Below are positions 49,896-60,042 of a stretch of DNA of 64,000 bases, in pieces. Origin of the DNA: Paenibacillus silvae. GTDB taxonomy: Bacteria; Bacillota; Bacilli; Paenibacillales; Paenibacillaceae. Position 1 is the stretch's first letter; every line of letters begins with the position of its first letter. Position numbers and translations under genes: made by a program. The stretch covers positions 13,853 to 77,852 of the forward strand of contig NZ_BMFU01000017.1 of NCBI RefSeq assembly GCF_014639235.1, in the 5' to 3' direction. Below the pieces are notes generated by a model that saw only the letters and a list, made by a program, of their open reading frames with translations, made no database searches and was not told where the DNA came from.

Positions 49896-52832
49896 ATGTT
49901 TATTTCTGGTTGCATACTTACGAAGAACAATGAAGATACAATTGGTCTGGCCATACGTAGTCTAAAGAATCATGTAGATAGAATAATTGTTGTTGACACA
50001 GGTTCAAAAGATTCTACTATACTTATAGCTTCAGAATTAGGAGCAGAAATTCATACGTTTTCATGGTGTAATGATTTTTCACGAGCTAGAAATTACTGCC
50101 TAAAATTAGTTTCAAATGACCAGTGGGTTTTGTGGCTGGATTCGGATGAAGAATTTATTTGGTCAAATCCGACACCTTTTAAAGACTGGGTAAAGGGAAA
50201 ATTCAAAAAACATACCGATGTACTTTTGCTTGAAATCAGACATTCACAAGTCAGAGAGCAAAAGAAGGTAATGGCGATGACCCATGCGGAAAGAATGTTT
50301 TCACCAATTTCTTATCAATATAAAGGGAAGGTCCATGAGAGTATTGTATATGCTTTAAGTGATGGTTGTGAGAAGTCTATTCAAGAATGTCAATATGCTT
50401 GGATCAACCATTCAGGGTATTCTTCCGAATTCCAAGAAGAGAAGCACCAACGAAATATGTCACTTCTAGTAAATGAGTTGACCGAAAATCCCTCAAATCC
50501 ATTAACTTTCCGATATATAGCTAATGAAGCTTACAATTTTGGTGACTATAGTGAGAGTCTCAATTATGCCACAATGGCTCTGGAGGCTATTCCATTATCT
50601 AGAACATACAGTAGGGCTCAAGCCTATTTTTATAGTATCATGTCCAACGTACATTTAAGTAATATCGATGAGGCACATAAAGTGATACAGATTTGTAATG
50701 CTGAGCTGCCTCACTATTCTGATCCATATTGCATTGCTGGAGAGTTATGTTTTGGCAATTCACATTGGGAAGACGCTCTGAAATGGTATGATGCATGGTT
50801 TGATTCATTAAAACAAGAAAGAGGCATTTTCCCTGACTATTTCATTTCAATAAGAGAAGAAATATATAATCGCAGACAATATTCAAATAAAAAACATAAT
50901 GGGAGTATATCTATGAAAGATGTAAAGAAAATGAGTTTAGCAATTTTAATTACATTCCCTGAATTAGAGTCTGATTGGGAAGAATTGATTTTTCATATAA
51001 AAGAGAAGCTCACAGGGATTGATTATTCTATTGGGGTTTATTGTGACAATAATATTCAAATTGATCAACAGATTAAGTCGTTATGGAAAGAATATAAAAT
51101 CTACACGTTTTACAATATGGACTGGAAAAAGACTGTTAGTCGATTTGTGAAACAGAAAAACACTCATTATTTATGGAAATGGGAGGCTAATGAACGCTTA
51201 TCGTCGGATTTTAGCTTGGACTCTATCATTTACCATATAAACAACAATAGAAATGAGATCAATATAAATAGATTTTCCGATCGGATAGGCTGTTCCTGGA
51301 AAGAAAGACGTATATGGGATGTGAGACATACAGAATATCATGATTTTCAAGATGACTGTAGTTACTCTTGCAACCGACATGAAGGATATCATGAGAACAT
51401 GATTGTTATGGAAAAGCCTCTAATGATACCTAAAGAGCTGCAAAAGAAATATGATATTAGAATTCAAAGTCAGCCCAGTTTTATGAAAATATTAATAAAT
51501 TTTGGGATGCAGAGATATGAAGAGGTAATAAAAGAACCTGTATTAAGCAGTGATGATTTTTGGATGAGTGCACAGTTTTTCAAAGCTCTTTCATTTATTT
51601 GTATAGAAAAAATTGAAGACGCGGCTAATATTGTCTACGAAATGATAAGCAATGAAAATGACGATAATGATAATGTATTTGATTTTGTTTACTTACATAG
51701 TAAACTTGCACAGAATGTTACTGTTAATGAGATGAAAAAGGAATCTATAGAATTATTGAATGAGTTACTGGAGGAAAACCCGATAATTGAAACAAATTAT
51801 CTAAAAATTTTCGAAACTCATTGGTGGGCCCAGATTGGAGAACTTTATTGGCAAATAGGGGATGTTGATCAAGCTGTTAAGTCCTTTCGTGAAAGTCTTG
51901 AAGTTTCTTCCTTTAAAAATATTGAGGCCGCATATCGTTTGGTTGAAATAATTCATATGCAGTATAAAGAAGAAGGTGTAGATAGGATTGTTCGAAATGT
52001 GTTAAGTATTTTTCAAGATTCTCCTAATGGCAAATCGATTTTAAGTCTAATGTTCGATCACTTAAATCTTCAAGAATGGGCTTTATTATTCAAAAGTGAG
52101 GACATCAAAACTAACCCGAATGATAATGCAATTGAGGAAGATAATTTAGTTAGCATCATTCTCCCTGTTTATAACGATACTAAATATTTAATAGAAAGCA
52201 TTAGAAGTATACTCTCACAAAGCTACGTTAATCTGGAATTGATCATTGTTGATGATGGTTCGACTGTTGATATTAAGAAGTATACTGATAGATTTAAATA
52301 CGATAGCAGGGTTAAGTATCATAGAATTAAGAGTAATGTAGGGATACCTAATGCGTTAAATTACGGAATTGCCCAAGCTACTGGATCTATTATGACATGG
52401 ACTTCAGCTGACAACTTTGCGAACTCTAGGTGGATAGAAAAAATGGTGTTAAGTTTGGTAAGTGACCCCAATGCGGTAGCTGTATATTCTTCATTTTATC
52501 ATGTAGACGAAGATGGAATAGTTACAGGTCTTAGAAAGGATCCTTTTTACAAACTTAATGGTTTACAAAATAGTGGGCCTTCATTTTTTTGGAGAACAAA
52601 TATATTACGCAAGTCGGGAGGCTTCGATGAGTCATTGTTCGGAATAGAAGATAGAGATTTCGTCATCAGAGTTGCAATGCAAGGTAAAATAATTTATTAC
52701 TCAGAGCCTCTCTATTATTATAGGATACACAATCAATCTCTTTCATCCCAAATTGAATCAGGTAGTTACGGTGGCTGGAATGAATTGCATGATAAGTTGA
52801 AAAGAAAATGGCTGTATCTGAGTTTTGTGTAA
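49896..52832 (+). CDS. Multi-domain glycosyltransferase: GT2 + GT2-like + helical repeats + GT2
   Basis: The 978-residue cytoplasmic protein has a first GT-A domain (1-180: SGCILTKNNEDTIGLAIRSL, VVDTGSKDST, WLDSDEE with D82/D84), helical TPR-like segments (190-330), a second GT2-like region (345-520) in which the DxD position reads KWEANE and is probably inactive, more helical repeats (530-720), and a canonical C-terminal GT2 (750-960: VSIILPVYND, IIVDDGS, WTSADN, FGIEDRDFVIRVA). The architecture suggests a non-processive enzyme transferring two different sugars. It heads a run of co-oriented genes; the next starts 13 bases after its stop. AT-rich codon use. Confidence 0.85.
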   Translation: MFISGCILTKNNEDTIGLAIRSLKNHVDRIIVVDTGSKDSTILIASELGAEIHTFSWCNDFSRARNYCLKLVSNDQWVLWLDSDEEFIWSNPTPFKDWVKGKFKKHTDVLLLEIRHSQVREQKKVMAMTHAERMFSPISYQYKGKVHESIVYALSDGCEKSIQECQYAWINHSGYSSEFQEEKHQRNMSLLVNELTENPSNPLTFRYIANEAYNFGDYSESLNYATMALEAIPLSRTYSRAQAYFYSIMSNVHLSNIDEAHKVIQICNAELPHYSDPYCIAGELCFGNSHWEDALKWYDAWFDSLKQERGIFPDYFISIREEIYNRRQYSNKKHNGSISMKDVKKMSLAILITFPELESDWEELIFHIKEKLTGIDYSIGVYCDNNIQIDQQIKSLWKEYKIYTFYNMDWKKTVSRFVKQKNTHYLWKWEANERLSSDFSLDSIIYHINNNRNEININRFSDRIGCSWKERRIWDVRHTEYHDFQDDCSYSCNRHEGYHENMIVMEKPLMIPKELQKKYDIRIQSQPSFMKILINFGMQRYEEVIKEPVLSSDDFWMSAQFFKALSFICIEKIEDAANIVYEMISNENDDNDNVFDFVYLHSKLAQNVTVNEMKKESIELLNELLEENPIIETNYLKIFETHWWAQIGELYWQIGDVDQAVKSFRESLEVSSFKNIEAAYRLVEIIHMQYKEEGVDRIVRNVLSIFQDSPNGKSILSLMFDHLNLQEWALLFKSEDIKTNPNDNAIEEDNLVSIILPVYNDTKYLIESIRSILSQSYVNLELIIVDDGSTVDIKKYTDRFKYDSRVKYHRIKSNVGIPNALNYGIAQATGSIMTWTSADNFANSRWIEKMVLSLVSDPNAVAVYSSFYHVDEDGIVTGLRKDPFYKLNGLQNSGPSFFWRTNILRKSGGFDESLFGIEDRDFVIRVAMQGKIIYYSEPLYYYRIHNQSLSSQIESGSYGGWNELHDKLKRKWLYLSFV

Positions 52833-52845
52833 CCAGGGGGTTAAT

Positions 52846-53700
52846 ATGTACACTATAGACACGATCAAAGATCAATATTTTAATCAGGAGCATCTAGAAA
52901 TCCAATTAGATAAATTAAAAACTGTATATCTAAAAAAGACAATTGAAATCATGGAGCTAGAAAAGAAAGCGGAAATTCTTCAAAATAAGTTAACCTATTC
53001 TGATCAACAAATGAATGGTTATATGGAAGAATTGCAAGTTTTGCAGATTCAAATTGATGGTATGGAAGTCGCTTTAAACAATGCTAGAAATCGAGTTCAA
53101 TTTGAACTCGATTATGCAAATAGGAGAAGATATTACGAATCCACCTATGATTCAGTTGATACTGAATGCTTCAATAAAGTTTTAACAGATGAGAAGAATG
53201 CTAGCAGAGTTATTATCTCTTTAGATGGTATGGAATTTAATATTGAAAGAGCTAGTGGATTGATGGAAGATTTGTCTGAAAAAGATTATGTATGTCTTCA
53301 TTTTGAAAGAGATCTCGACACTGACGTTAGACGAATAAGAAAAAATAACTATGCTTATAAGAGTGAGGTACAGTTATTAGGTTGGTTGAAATCAATAGAT
53401 CTAAAACCCGTTCTACTAGTGAATTCTGTACAGCAAACAGCTTTATTAGACTTAATTGATGCAAAGTATATTTGGTATGACATCTGTAATCATGGTGAGG
53501 CATTGTGGGGGGAACAAGCAGATGCGAAAATGCAGCATTTTAACTTGCTTGACATAGCTGATATGGTTACCTTCTCTGATCGAAAATTCAAGAGATACAC
53601 TCTTTATAGAAAGGATTCAATGATGTGGAAGCCCTATAAAGGATTCTATGAAATTTTAAATAAAATATTTTTGGGGGAGTTCTGCACTGATGATAAGTAA
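52846..53700 (+). CDS. Coiled-coil protein with half of a GT-B-like fold
   Basis: The 284-residue protein has a long coiled coil (about 10-95) then an alpha/beta region (115-275). The latter aligns in pattern with the first half of the next protein: KYIWYDICNHGEALWG against TIWYDVLDRVDFFSF, and LLDIADMVTFSDRKFKRYTLYRKDSMMW against LYEADIVTYSAQALSEYIYKREDALY. It lacks the nucleotide-sugar-binding C-terminal half, so it is unlikely to be a transferase alone. It may be a partner or scaffold through its coiled coil. The start at 52846 has GGGGG upstream. It overlaps the next gene by 11 bases. Confidence 0.7.
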   Translation: MYTIDTIKDQYFNQEHLEIQLDKLKTVYLKKTIEIMELEKKAEILQNKLTYSDQQMNGYMEELQVLQIQIDGMEVALNNARNRVQFELDYANRRRYYESTYDSVDTECFNKVLTDEKNASRVIISLDGMEFNIERASGLMEDLSEKDYVCLHFERDLDTDVRRIRKNNYAYKSEVQLLGWLKSIDLKPVLLVNSVQQTALLDLIDAKYIWYDICNHGEALWGEQADAKMQHFNLLDIADMVTFSDRKFKRYTLYRKDSMMWKPYKGFYEILNKIFLGEFCTDDK

Positions 53701-56437
53701 AAAAGATGCCAAATCATATTCAATTATTCCTCAGGAGATTAATAGTGTAAAAGTGGCCTTGCAACAAATGGAACTTATAAAAGAAAATCAAGAAATGAAG
53801 TTAGAAACTTTGCATACTGATTTTTTGAACCGTGAACTAGTAGCTATTGAAAAAAAGGAAGCTATTAAGCATCTTAAAGAAAAAGTTGAATCTCAAAATT
53901 ATGAGCTAGCAAAATATGATTTATTATATATTACTGAGTACAGTGCGCAGTACAAATACTATAAAGCAGTAGTTGAGTCTCCTATCTCTCAAGAGGCAAT
54001 TAATTTAGTCAAGCTTATACAGGAGCATCAATATACTGGAATTGTTGTTTACCCCAATGCTGTACATTGGAATCCAGTACAGAGGCCACAGCAAATTATG
54101 ATGGACTTAGCTAAACGAGGCTTTCTTTGTTTCTTTTGCGATTCATCACAAAGTGTTGATATACATAAGGAACATGAAAAACTGTACATTGTATCCAATC
54201 AAAGTCATCTGCTTCAAGCATTACAAAACTTCCACGTTTTAGTAATGAATACCTGGTTAATGCAGAATGCCTGGACTGAGCATTTGCCGCATAAGACAAT
54301 TTGGTATGATGTTTTAGACCGGGTTGATTTTTTCTCATTTTACGATAAAGGTATGTTAGCGGCGCATTACCAAAATTTATATGAAGCTGACATTGTTACT
54401 TATTCTGCCCAAGCCTTGTCAGAGTACATATATAAACGTGAAGATGCTTTGTATTTACCCAATGCTGTAAAAATTGAAGATTTTGATATGACAAATCATG
54501 AACTGGTTATGCCTGAGGATCTATTAACCATAATTGATGGGAATAGCAAAATTATTGGTTACTATGGTGCAATTGAAGAATGGTTTGATACGGAACTTGT
54601 TTCGAAATTGGCGAATCATAAAAATGTAAAAATAGTTCTTATTGGTCACTGCGGTCTTTCTGAGCTAGAACTTCCGGAGAATGTCTATCTATTGGGATCT
54701 AAGCCATACTCAGAGCTAAGTCGATATACGTCATATTTTGATGCAATGATAATACCTTTTTTAGTAAATGATCTTACAAATGCAGTATCCCCTGTAAAGT
54801 TTTTTGAATATTGCGCAATTGGAAAACCTATCATATCTACCCCTATTGCTGAAGTTTTGCAATACGAGGGACCAGGTATCACTTTGGTGAATACAAGCGA
54901 GTTTTCATCTTTAGATCCAACTTTTTGGAATCTTAATTCAAAAGGGATCCGTCATTTACAAAACATAGCTAATGAGAATCAGTGGAAGAATAGGACCTCA
55001 ACAATTTTAGATTTCATGGAAAAGAGTCCATCTTTCCTACCTGTCCTAGCTAATAAGAAAGATGAGAAAAATGAAGTGAATGTTTTTGCGGCTACTTTTT
55101 TAGACTATGAAGGGGGAAATTATTACTCTGGTGGTGCAGAGCGATATCTTGTGGACCTCCATGAGGTGTGTGTAGAGTTGGGATTGAAACTTAATATTTA
55201 TCAATATGGGGACTTCTCATGGTACCGCAAATATAAAGATATAGACGTGTATAGTCTAGGCCATGAATCGCTTTGTATGGATGAATTCACTATGGACAAC
55301 CTTTTATCTTTTAGTCGAAGGTTTGATTATATGGCTAAAGGGCGCTCTATGTTGAATATCTATTCGGCTTTTTTTCAGTCTTATCCTAACATAGCCCACC
55401 CAAGTATTGGTATAAGTCATGGAGTCGCATGGGACTCCCCGCACAGTCAGTTTGAGGATGGATTTCAATTTTGGAATCTTAATGAGAAATATATTCAGAG
55501 TGCAGATCAACTGCAAAAATTAGTATCAGTAGATACTAATACTGCAAACTGGTTTCAAACCGTCTCGTATGAGACATCGTTAAAGATAGAAACGATACCT
55601 AATTACGTGGATCAAAATGAGTTCTTTCCAGTACAGAGGGAGGGGGATGACAAGATAAGAATCGTATATCCCCGGAGACTATACAGACCAAGAGGGTTAT
55701 ATATTACTCTTGATATTGTGGATAGAATATTAAATGATTATCCTAACGTAGAGTTTCATTTTGTAGGAAAAGGGTTCCCAGAAGATCTGCAGGCCATATA
55801 TGACAAGATGGAGCAATGGGCGGGGAGGATATATTGTTACCACAGTGAACCAGAAGATATGCATCTAGTTTATAAGAATTCAGATATCGTTTTGATTCCG
55901 ACTTTGTACAGTGAAGGTACCAGCCTTTCTTGTTTGGAAGCTTGTGCAACAGGAAATACAGTAATTGCTACTCGTGTAGGAGGGCTCACAGATATTATTA
56001 TTGACCATTACAACGGATTGTTAATTCATCCAGATAAAGAATCGCTTGAGGAAGCGGTGAGGATTTGCCTAGATAATCCCGAGAAGATGAAAAAATTTGG
56101 TGAGAACGCAATCGAAGTATCCAAAGCTTTTAATAAAGATATTTGGAAAAAACGTTGGAAAACTGTAGTAAAAGATGTGCTTCAAAATCATGGAGTAGAA
56201 TGGGTACCTAAGTCGGAGAATGATTTGAAAACTCAAACCATCGAAATCACTATTGGCTCGGAGATAGAGAAAAGTGAATGGCTGCCATATGTAACAGATT
56301 GCCTGAAGCAAGGAATGACAGTATTCATAAGATCAACGCTTAAACCAGAGATGAATCTGAGTTTTGAGAGAATACAGTGGTTGCCTTTGGAGGCAGAAGT
56401 CTATTTTGTTCCAGATAAAGTTAAGAAGTTTGTTTAG
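53690..56437 (+). CDS. Tandem GT-B (GT4-like) glycosyltransferase with N-terminal coiled coil
   Basis: The 915-residue protein has a coiled coil (15-75), a first GT-B module (110-460: NAVHWNPVQRPQQIMMDLAKRGF, GYYGAIEEWFD, SPVKFFEYCAIGKPIISTPI) and a second GT-B module (465-830: YSGGAERYLVDLHEVC, RIVYPRRLYRPRGLY, VEFHFVGKG, YSEGTSLSCLEACATGNTVI, GLTDIIIDHYNGLLI). A 70-residue domain of unknown type ends the protein. Both C-terminal halves carry the E-containing donor-sugar loop, so two transfer reactions are plausible. It overlaps the upstream gene, and the LtaS-like gene follows after 15 bases. Confidence 0.85.
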   Translation: MISKKDAKSYSIIPQEINSVKVALQQMELIKENQEMKLETLHTDFLNRELVAIEKKEAIKHLKEKVESQNYELAKYDLLYITEYSAQYKYYKAVVESPISQEAINLVKLIQEHQYTGIVVYPNAVHWNPVQRPQQIMMDLAKRGFLCFFCDSSQSVDIHKEHEKLYIVSNQSHLLQALQNFHVLVMNTWLMQNAWTEHLPHKTIWYDVLDRVDFFSFYDKGMLAAHYQNLYEADIVTYSAQALSEYIYKREDALYLPNAVKIEDFDMTNHELVMPEDLLTIIDGNSKIIGYYGAIEEWFDTELVSKLANHKNVKIVLIGHCGLSELELPENVYLLGSKPYSELSRYTSYFDAMIIPFLVNDLTNAVSPVKFFEYCAIGKPIISTPIAEVLQYEGPGITLVNTSEFSSLDPTFWNLNSKGIRHLQNIANENQWKNRTSTILDFMEKSPSFLPVLANKKDEKNEVNVFAATFLDYEGGNYYSGGAERYLVDLHEVCVELGLKLNIYQYGDFSWYRKYKDIDVYSLGHESLCMDEFTMDNLLSFSRRFDYMAKGRSMLNIYSAFFQSYPNIAHPSIGISHGVAWDSPHSQFEDGFQFWNLNEKYIQSADQLQKLVSVDTNTANWFQTVSYETSLKIETIPNYVDQNEFFPVQREGDDKIRIVYPRRLYRPRGLYITLDIVDRILNDYPNVEFHFVGKGFPEDLQAIYDKMEQWAGRIYCYHSEPEDMHLVYKNSDIVLIPTLYSEGTSLSCLEACATGNTVIATRVGGLTDIIIDHYNGLLIHPDKESLEEAVRICLDNPEKMKKFGENAIEVSKAFNKDIWKKRWKTVVKDVLQNHGVEWVPKSENDLKTQTIEITIGSEIEKSEWLPYVTDCLKQGMTVFIRSTLKPEMNLSFERIQWLPLEAEVYFVPDKVKKFV

Positions 56438-56452
56438 AGAAAGGGAATGTAT

Positions 56453-59125
56453 ATGTCCTCTTTAATCATTTCTGTTTGTGTATTTTTATGGCATTTTTTG
56501 TGGTATATAGCTATTAAAGGAGCAATGGGTAATCGGTTGTTATCAGTGGCCAGAATGATGATAATGAGCGCTTTAGTAGGTTCATTATCTGAGTCTCTGT
56601 ATCACTTGAGCAAAGTTTCCCTTTTTTTATTTATATCTCTTTTGAGTCTTCTTTATTTTATTAGCTTAATCCATATTCGCTTTTTTGGATATCCGGTACC
56701 TCTAGGACATGTAAGGGAATTTTTCTCCAAGAAAAAAACAACTTCAGCAGGTAGTGATATGTTAATGCAGGCCCTTAAAGGGTTGCTTAGATCCACTGAT
56801 TTAGTTCTTTTATCTATGTATGTGGTAACTTCCATAGTCATCTTTTCTGTTGATCTTGATAGTCGATATTTGATTTATAACAAAGTAATATTGAGTGTGA
56901 CTCTACTATTACTCATCGTTATTACTTGTATTAAATACAAAGGAATAAAAGAGGGGAAAGTTAGTCCGTATCTGTTCGGTCTGTTTCTATCATATTATTT
57001 CTCATATATTAATGACCAAAAGAGAGAGAAAGAACACAAAGAAGCTATAGAAATGCTTCAAGAAGAAATAAACCAACAGAAAAATCATCGAACACATTTT
57101 GAAAATATTCCCAATGATGAGTTTTTTGGGAAATGGAAGGGTAAAAATGTTATCCTTATACAAATAGAATCATTTCAGGATTTTCTTATTAATCATAAAG
57201 TTGATGGTCAAGAGGTAACACCTTTTCTTAATCGTATGGCACGTCAAAATATACATTTCGATGAGGTTTATAGTCAGTATTCTATAGGACACACTGTGGA
57301 TGCGGAATTTGCAGCGTTACACTCGCTATATCCATTGAAAAATGAAATCATAAATTTCAAACATTTTGATAAGAGATATCGTGGTTTGGCTCATATATTT
57401 AAAGAGAATAATTATGAAACCGCAGCTTTCCACGGGTATAAAGGTGATTTCTATAATCGTAGAATTATGATGAAAACTCATGGTTTTGACTCTTTTTACG
57501 CAGAAGAGGATTTTAATTCTTCCGAGCGAGCTTCTAATTGGATGTCAGATAGATCATTCTTTGATCAGTCTATTAATAGAATTAAAAACATGAGAGAACC
57601 CTTCTTTTCATTTATGATAACTCTCACCTCGCACTTCCCCTTTGACTTGGATCGAAAATATTGGGGGTTGAACATAAGCAAGGATCAAGATGATTTCATG
57701 TCTGGATATTATCAAAGTGCTAACTATACTGACCGCGCGTTAGAATACTTTTATAATCAGTTGGTAAAAGAAGGGCTTCATGAAAATACAGTTCTGGTAT
57801 TTTATGGAGATCACGAAGGTGTGACATTGGAGAATCTTCCTACTTTGTTCAATATTCTAGGTCTTGAGCAGGACAACTTTCTAAGAGGGATCAACCAACA
57901 AAGAGTGGCAAAGATACCATTTATTTTAGCTTCTGCTGATGAGGAACAATCTATTAATTATACCTCATCTAATACAGGTAGTACTTTAGATATAAGCGGA
58001 ACTTTGCTTCATTTAATGGGATTACCGGCAATTTCGTACGAGATGGGTCAGAGCTTATTCATATCTTCCCCCAACAGAATTGTACCATTGACACAGTATC
58101 CTCTAGGATCGTTTGTTTCTGAAAAGATATTTTGCTATGCATCCTTAACTGGGAATTATAGCGAGAGTTCTTTTTTTGATCGTGGAAAAAACAGATTAAT
58201 ACTGCCTACTTCTGGAGAAAATAAAAAGCACTTCGAGTATAGTAAGCAACAGATTATTAAGTCTGAATATCTAATTACAGGAAACGAACTCATAAGTCAT
58301 AATGAGGAAAATAAAAATTATATAGACATGTTTGATATCAATCCCAAGCTGGAAGAGCTAATCTTTGCTGCTGAAAAGGATGCTATCATCATTCCTGTAG
58401 GGAAAAGTTTCGAAGAGGAATACAGGAAGCAAACACAATATGATTTTTTTATTTTGAATAATTTACAAAACTATTATTGTGAACAAACTAAGCGAAATAT
58501 AAAGTTCTTTTCAATGATAGATTTTGATGTTAGGCAGCAGATAATTTATTTCGAAGACCCTCAATATATTGATGAATTGGTAAATGAAGGTTATTGTGTA
58601 ACTGACTCGATATCTGAATCGATAGAGGTTTTCTTGGACAACTTACCAGACGATGTTTGCATAATTATAACTGCAAAGGATGACGCATCTAATCAGATCG
58701 ATGAGCTAACTTATAATAAAATTCAAAAGTATGGACTCAAAAAACTAAAAAGGGAGACTAACTATAGATTTAGCTATATAAACCTGATTTACAAGAATAA
58801 GGGTTTCGATTCTATATATGAACTGAGTTCAAATTCAGCGTTAGAACTTCATATAGAAAGAAATCAATTCTTTAATGGACTATACCTTCCCTTCAAGGTT
58901 GATGCGATTAGTAGAGGTGCCTTACATGGAAATTACTCCGAAATTAATGTTAATGGGTCTTCTTATAGTTTGAATAAGCGTGGTCTAAATATTGTTATAG
59001 TAAATATGCAGACATCGAAGGTACTACAATCAGTGTGGGCGGATACCTATTTAAATACTACAGTAAAGAATGGAATGTTCAAAGCCGTTAAGAATGATAT
59101 TACAGATGGGGGAGAAGGGCTTTGA
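56453..59125 (+). CDS. LtaS-like membrane phosphoglycerol transferase with C-terminal ILEI-like module
   Basis: About five transmembrane helices (1-185) precede an extracellular alkaline-phosphatase-type domain (225-550). Expected catalytic residues of LtaS are present: E239 in QIESFQ, the nucleophile T281 in IGHTVDAEF, H394 in TSHFPFD, and D453/H454 in FYGDHEG. LtaS-type enzymes polymerise glycerol phosphate from phosphatidylglycerol. Unlike LtaS the protein continues for about 320 residues; from 643 to 878 it carries a module shared with the next two proteins (TAKDDAS, GNYSEINVNGSSYSLNKRGLN). ATG 56453 has AAAGGGA 6 bases upstream. The next gene overlaps it. Confidence 0.88.
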   Translation: MSSLIISVCVFLWHFLWYIAIKGAMGNRLLSVARMMIMSALVGSLSESLYHLSKVSLFLFISLLSLLYFISLIHIRFFGYPVPLGHVREFFSKKKTTSAGSDMLMQALKGLLRSTDLVLLSMYVVTSIVIFSVDLDSRYLIYNKVILSVTLLLLIVITCIKYKGIKEGKVSPYLFGLFLSYYFSYINDQKREKEHKEAIEMLQEEINQQKNHRTHFENIPNDEFFGKWKGKNVILIQIESFQDFLINHKVDGQEVTPFLNRMARQNIHFDEVYSQYSIGHTVDAEFAALHSLYPLKNEIINFKHFDKRYRGLAHIFKENNYETAAFHGYKGDFYNRRIMMKTHGFDSFYAEEDFNSSERASNWMSDRSFFDQSINRIKNMREPFFSFMITLTSHFPFDLDRKYWGLNISKDQDDFMSGYYQSANYTDRALEYFYNQLVKEGLHENTVLVFYGDHEGVTLENLPTLFNILGLEQDNFLRGINQQRVAKIPFILASADEEQSINYTSSNTGSTLDISGTLLHLMGLPAISYEMGQSLFISSPNRIVPLTQYPLGSFVSEKIFCYASLTGNYSESSFFDRGKNRLILPTSGENKKHFEYSKQQIIKSEYLITGNELISHNEENKNYIDMFDINPKLEELIFAAEKDAIIIPVGKSFEEEYRKQTQYDFFILNNLQNYYCEQTKRNIKFFSMIDFDVRQQIIYFEDPQYIDELVNEGYCVTDSISESIEVFLDNLPDDVCIIITAKDDASNQIDELTYNKIQKYGLKKLKRETNYRFSYINLIYKNKGFDSIYELSSNSALELHIERNQFFNGLYLPFKVDAISRGALHGNYSEINVNGSSYSLNKRGLNIVIVNMQTSKVLQSVWADTYLNTTVKNGMFKAVKNDITDGGEGL

Positions 59126-60042
59126 GTGTGCTTAGTTTAAACGTATCAGTATTAGTACTGGCACTCTTGTGGATTCTCTTACTTGCTTCCCTATCTGTAA
59201 AAAGGGAAAAAGTACACACAACGGAAATTTTAGATGAGAAAGATGAACCGTTAATAGATGAGAATGCTGTATCCGAACGTCATAAGCCAGTTAATTTTGG
59301 TGAGTGGTATGAGCTTTTAGAGAACGAGCATGATAAACATACTAAAATTATATTTAATCCATTATGGCAGCGTGATTTCAATGAGTACACAAAATTCAGC
59401 GATTTTTGTAAAGATAAAGGCGTTAGTGTTATTAAAGAATATAATCTCGACTTTCAAGATAGACAATCTGTCATATACTTCGATGATTCAATTCTTATGC
59501 CCTTACTATGGAATAAAGGGTACAATATTAAATTTGTAAAAGGTAAAAGTTTCACAGACCTATTAAAAGAGGTTGCTCCATTCACGCTGATACTTCTTTC
59601 GGTTAAGGATGATGGCTCTCAAGCATTAAACCACAAATGGCAAGAAAAACTTGCTGACTACGGAGTACGAAAGTTGACTCGCGAATTTCTCCATTCAAGT
59701 TATATCAACGTAATTTGGAAGAAGGGAGCGAAAGAATATATCAGTCTCTTTGAAGAGGTTTCAGATAAAGCAATAACTAAGACTATCAGCTCAGGTTATA
59801 AGGTTAAAGATTTTAATATGCCAATTCATCTTGAAGTCAAAAGCGCAGGCTATAACAGTGGGAATGTATCTAGTGTGAAAATCAATGGGGAAGAGTTCTC
59901 GCCTAATCTACGCGGCATGAACATTATTATGTACGACTTGATAGAATCCAAAGTTAGAAGTGTTCATAGAGTTGATACATTTGTAAGTATCTTTGAAGAT
60001 AATACGATATATTGTGCATATCCTGAGGAGGAGAGAAAGTGA
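59122..60042 (+). CDS. Membrane-anchored protein made of the shared ILEI-like module
   Basis: One N-terminal transmembrane helix (5-25) and an acidic linker lead into a single copy of the module (70-300): a Rossmann-like first part ending SVKDDGSQALNHKWQEKLAD (D163/D164), then SYINVIWKKG, then the second part HLEVKSAGYNSGNVSSVKIN and EEFSPNLRGMNIIMYD with VDTFVS. These two halves resemble the ILEI/FAM3 domain halves in reverse order. TTG start overlaps the previous stop by four bases; its own stop overlaps the next GTG. No catalytic motif is evident; it may be a binding or scaffold subunit. Confidence 0.7.
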   Translation: MSVLSLNVSVLVLALLWILLLASLSVKREKVHTTEILDEKDEPLIDENAVSERHKPVNFGEWYELLENEHDKHTKIIFNPLWQRDFNEYTKFSDFCKDKGVSVIKEYNLDFQDRQSVIYFDDSILMPLLWNKGYNIKFVKGKSFTDLLKEVAPFTLILLSVKDDGSQALNHKWQEKLADYGVRKLTREFLHSSYINVIWKKGAKEYISLFEEVSDKAITKTISSGYKVKDFNMPIHLEVKSAGYNSGNVSSVKINGEEFSPNLRGMNIIMYDLIESKVRSVHRVDTFVSIFEDNTIYCAYPEEERK

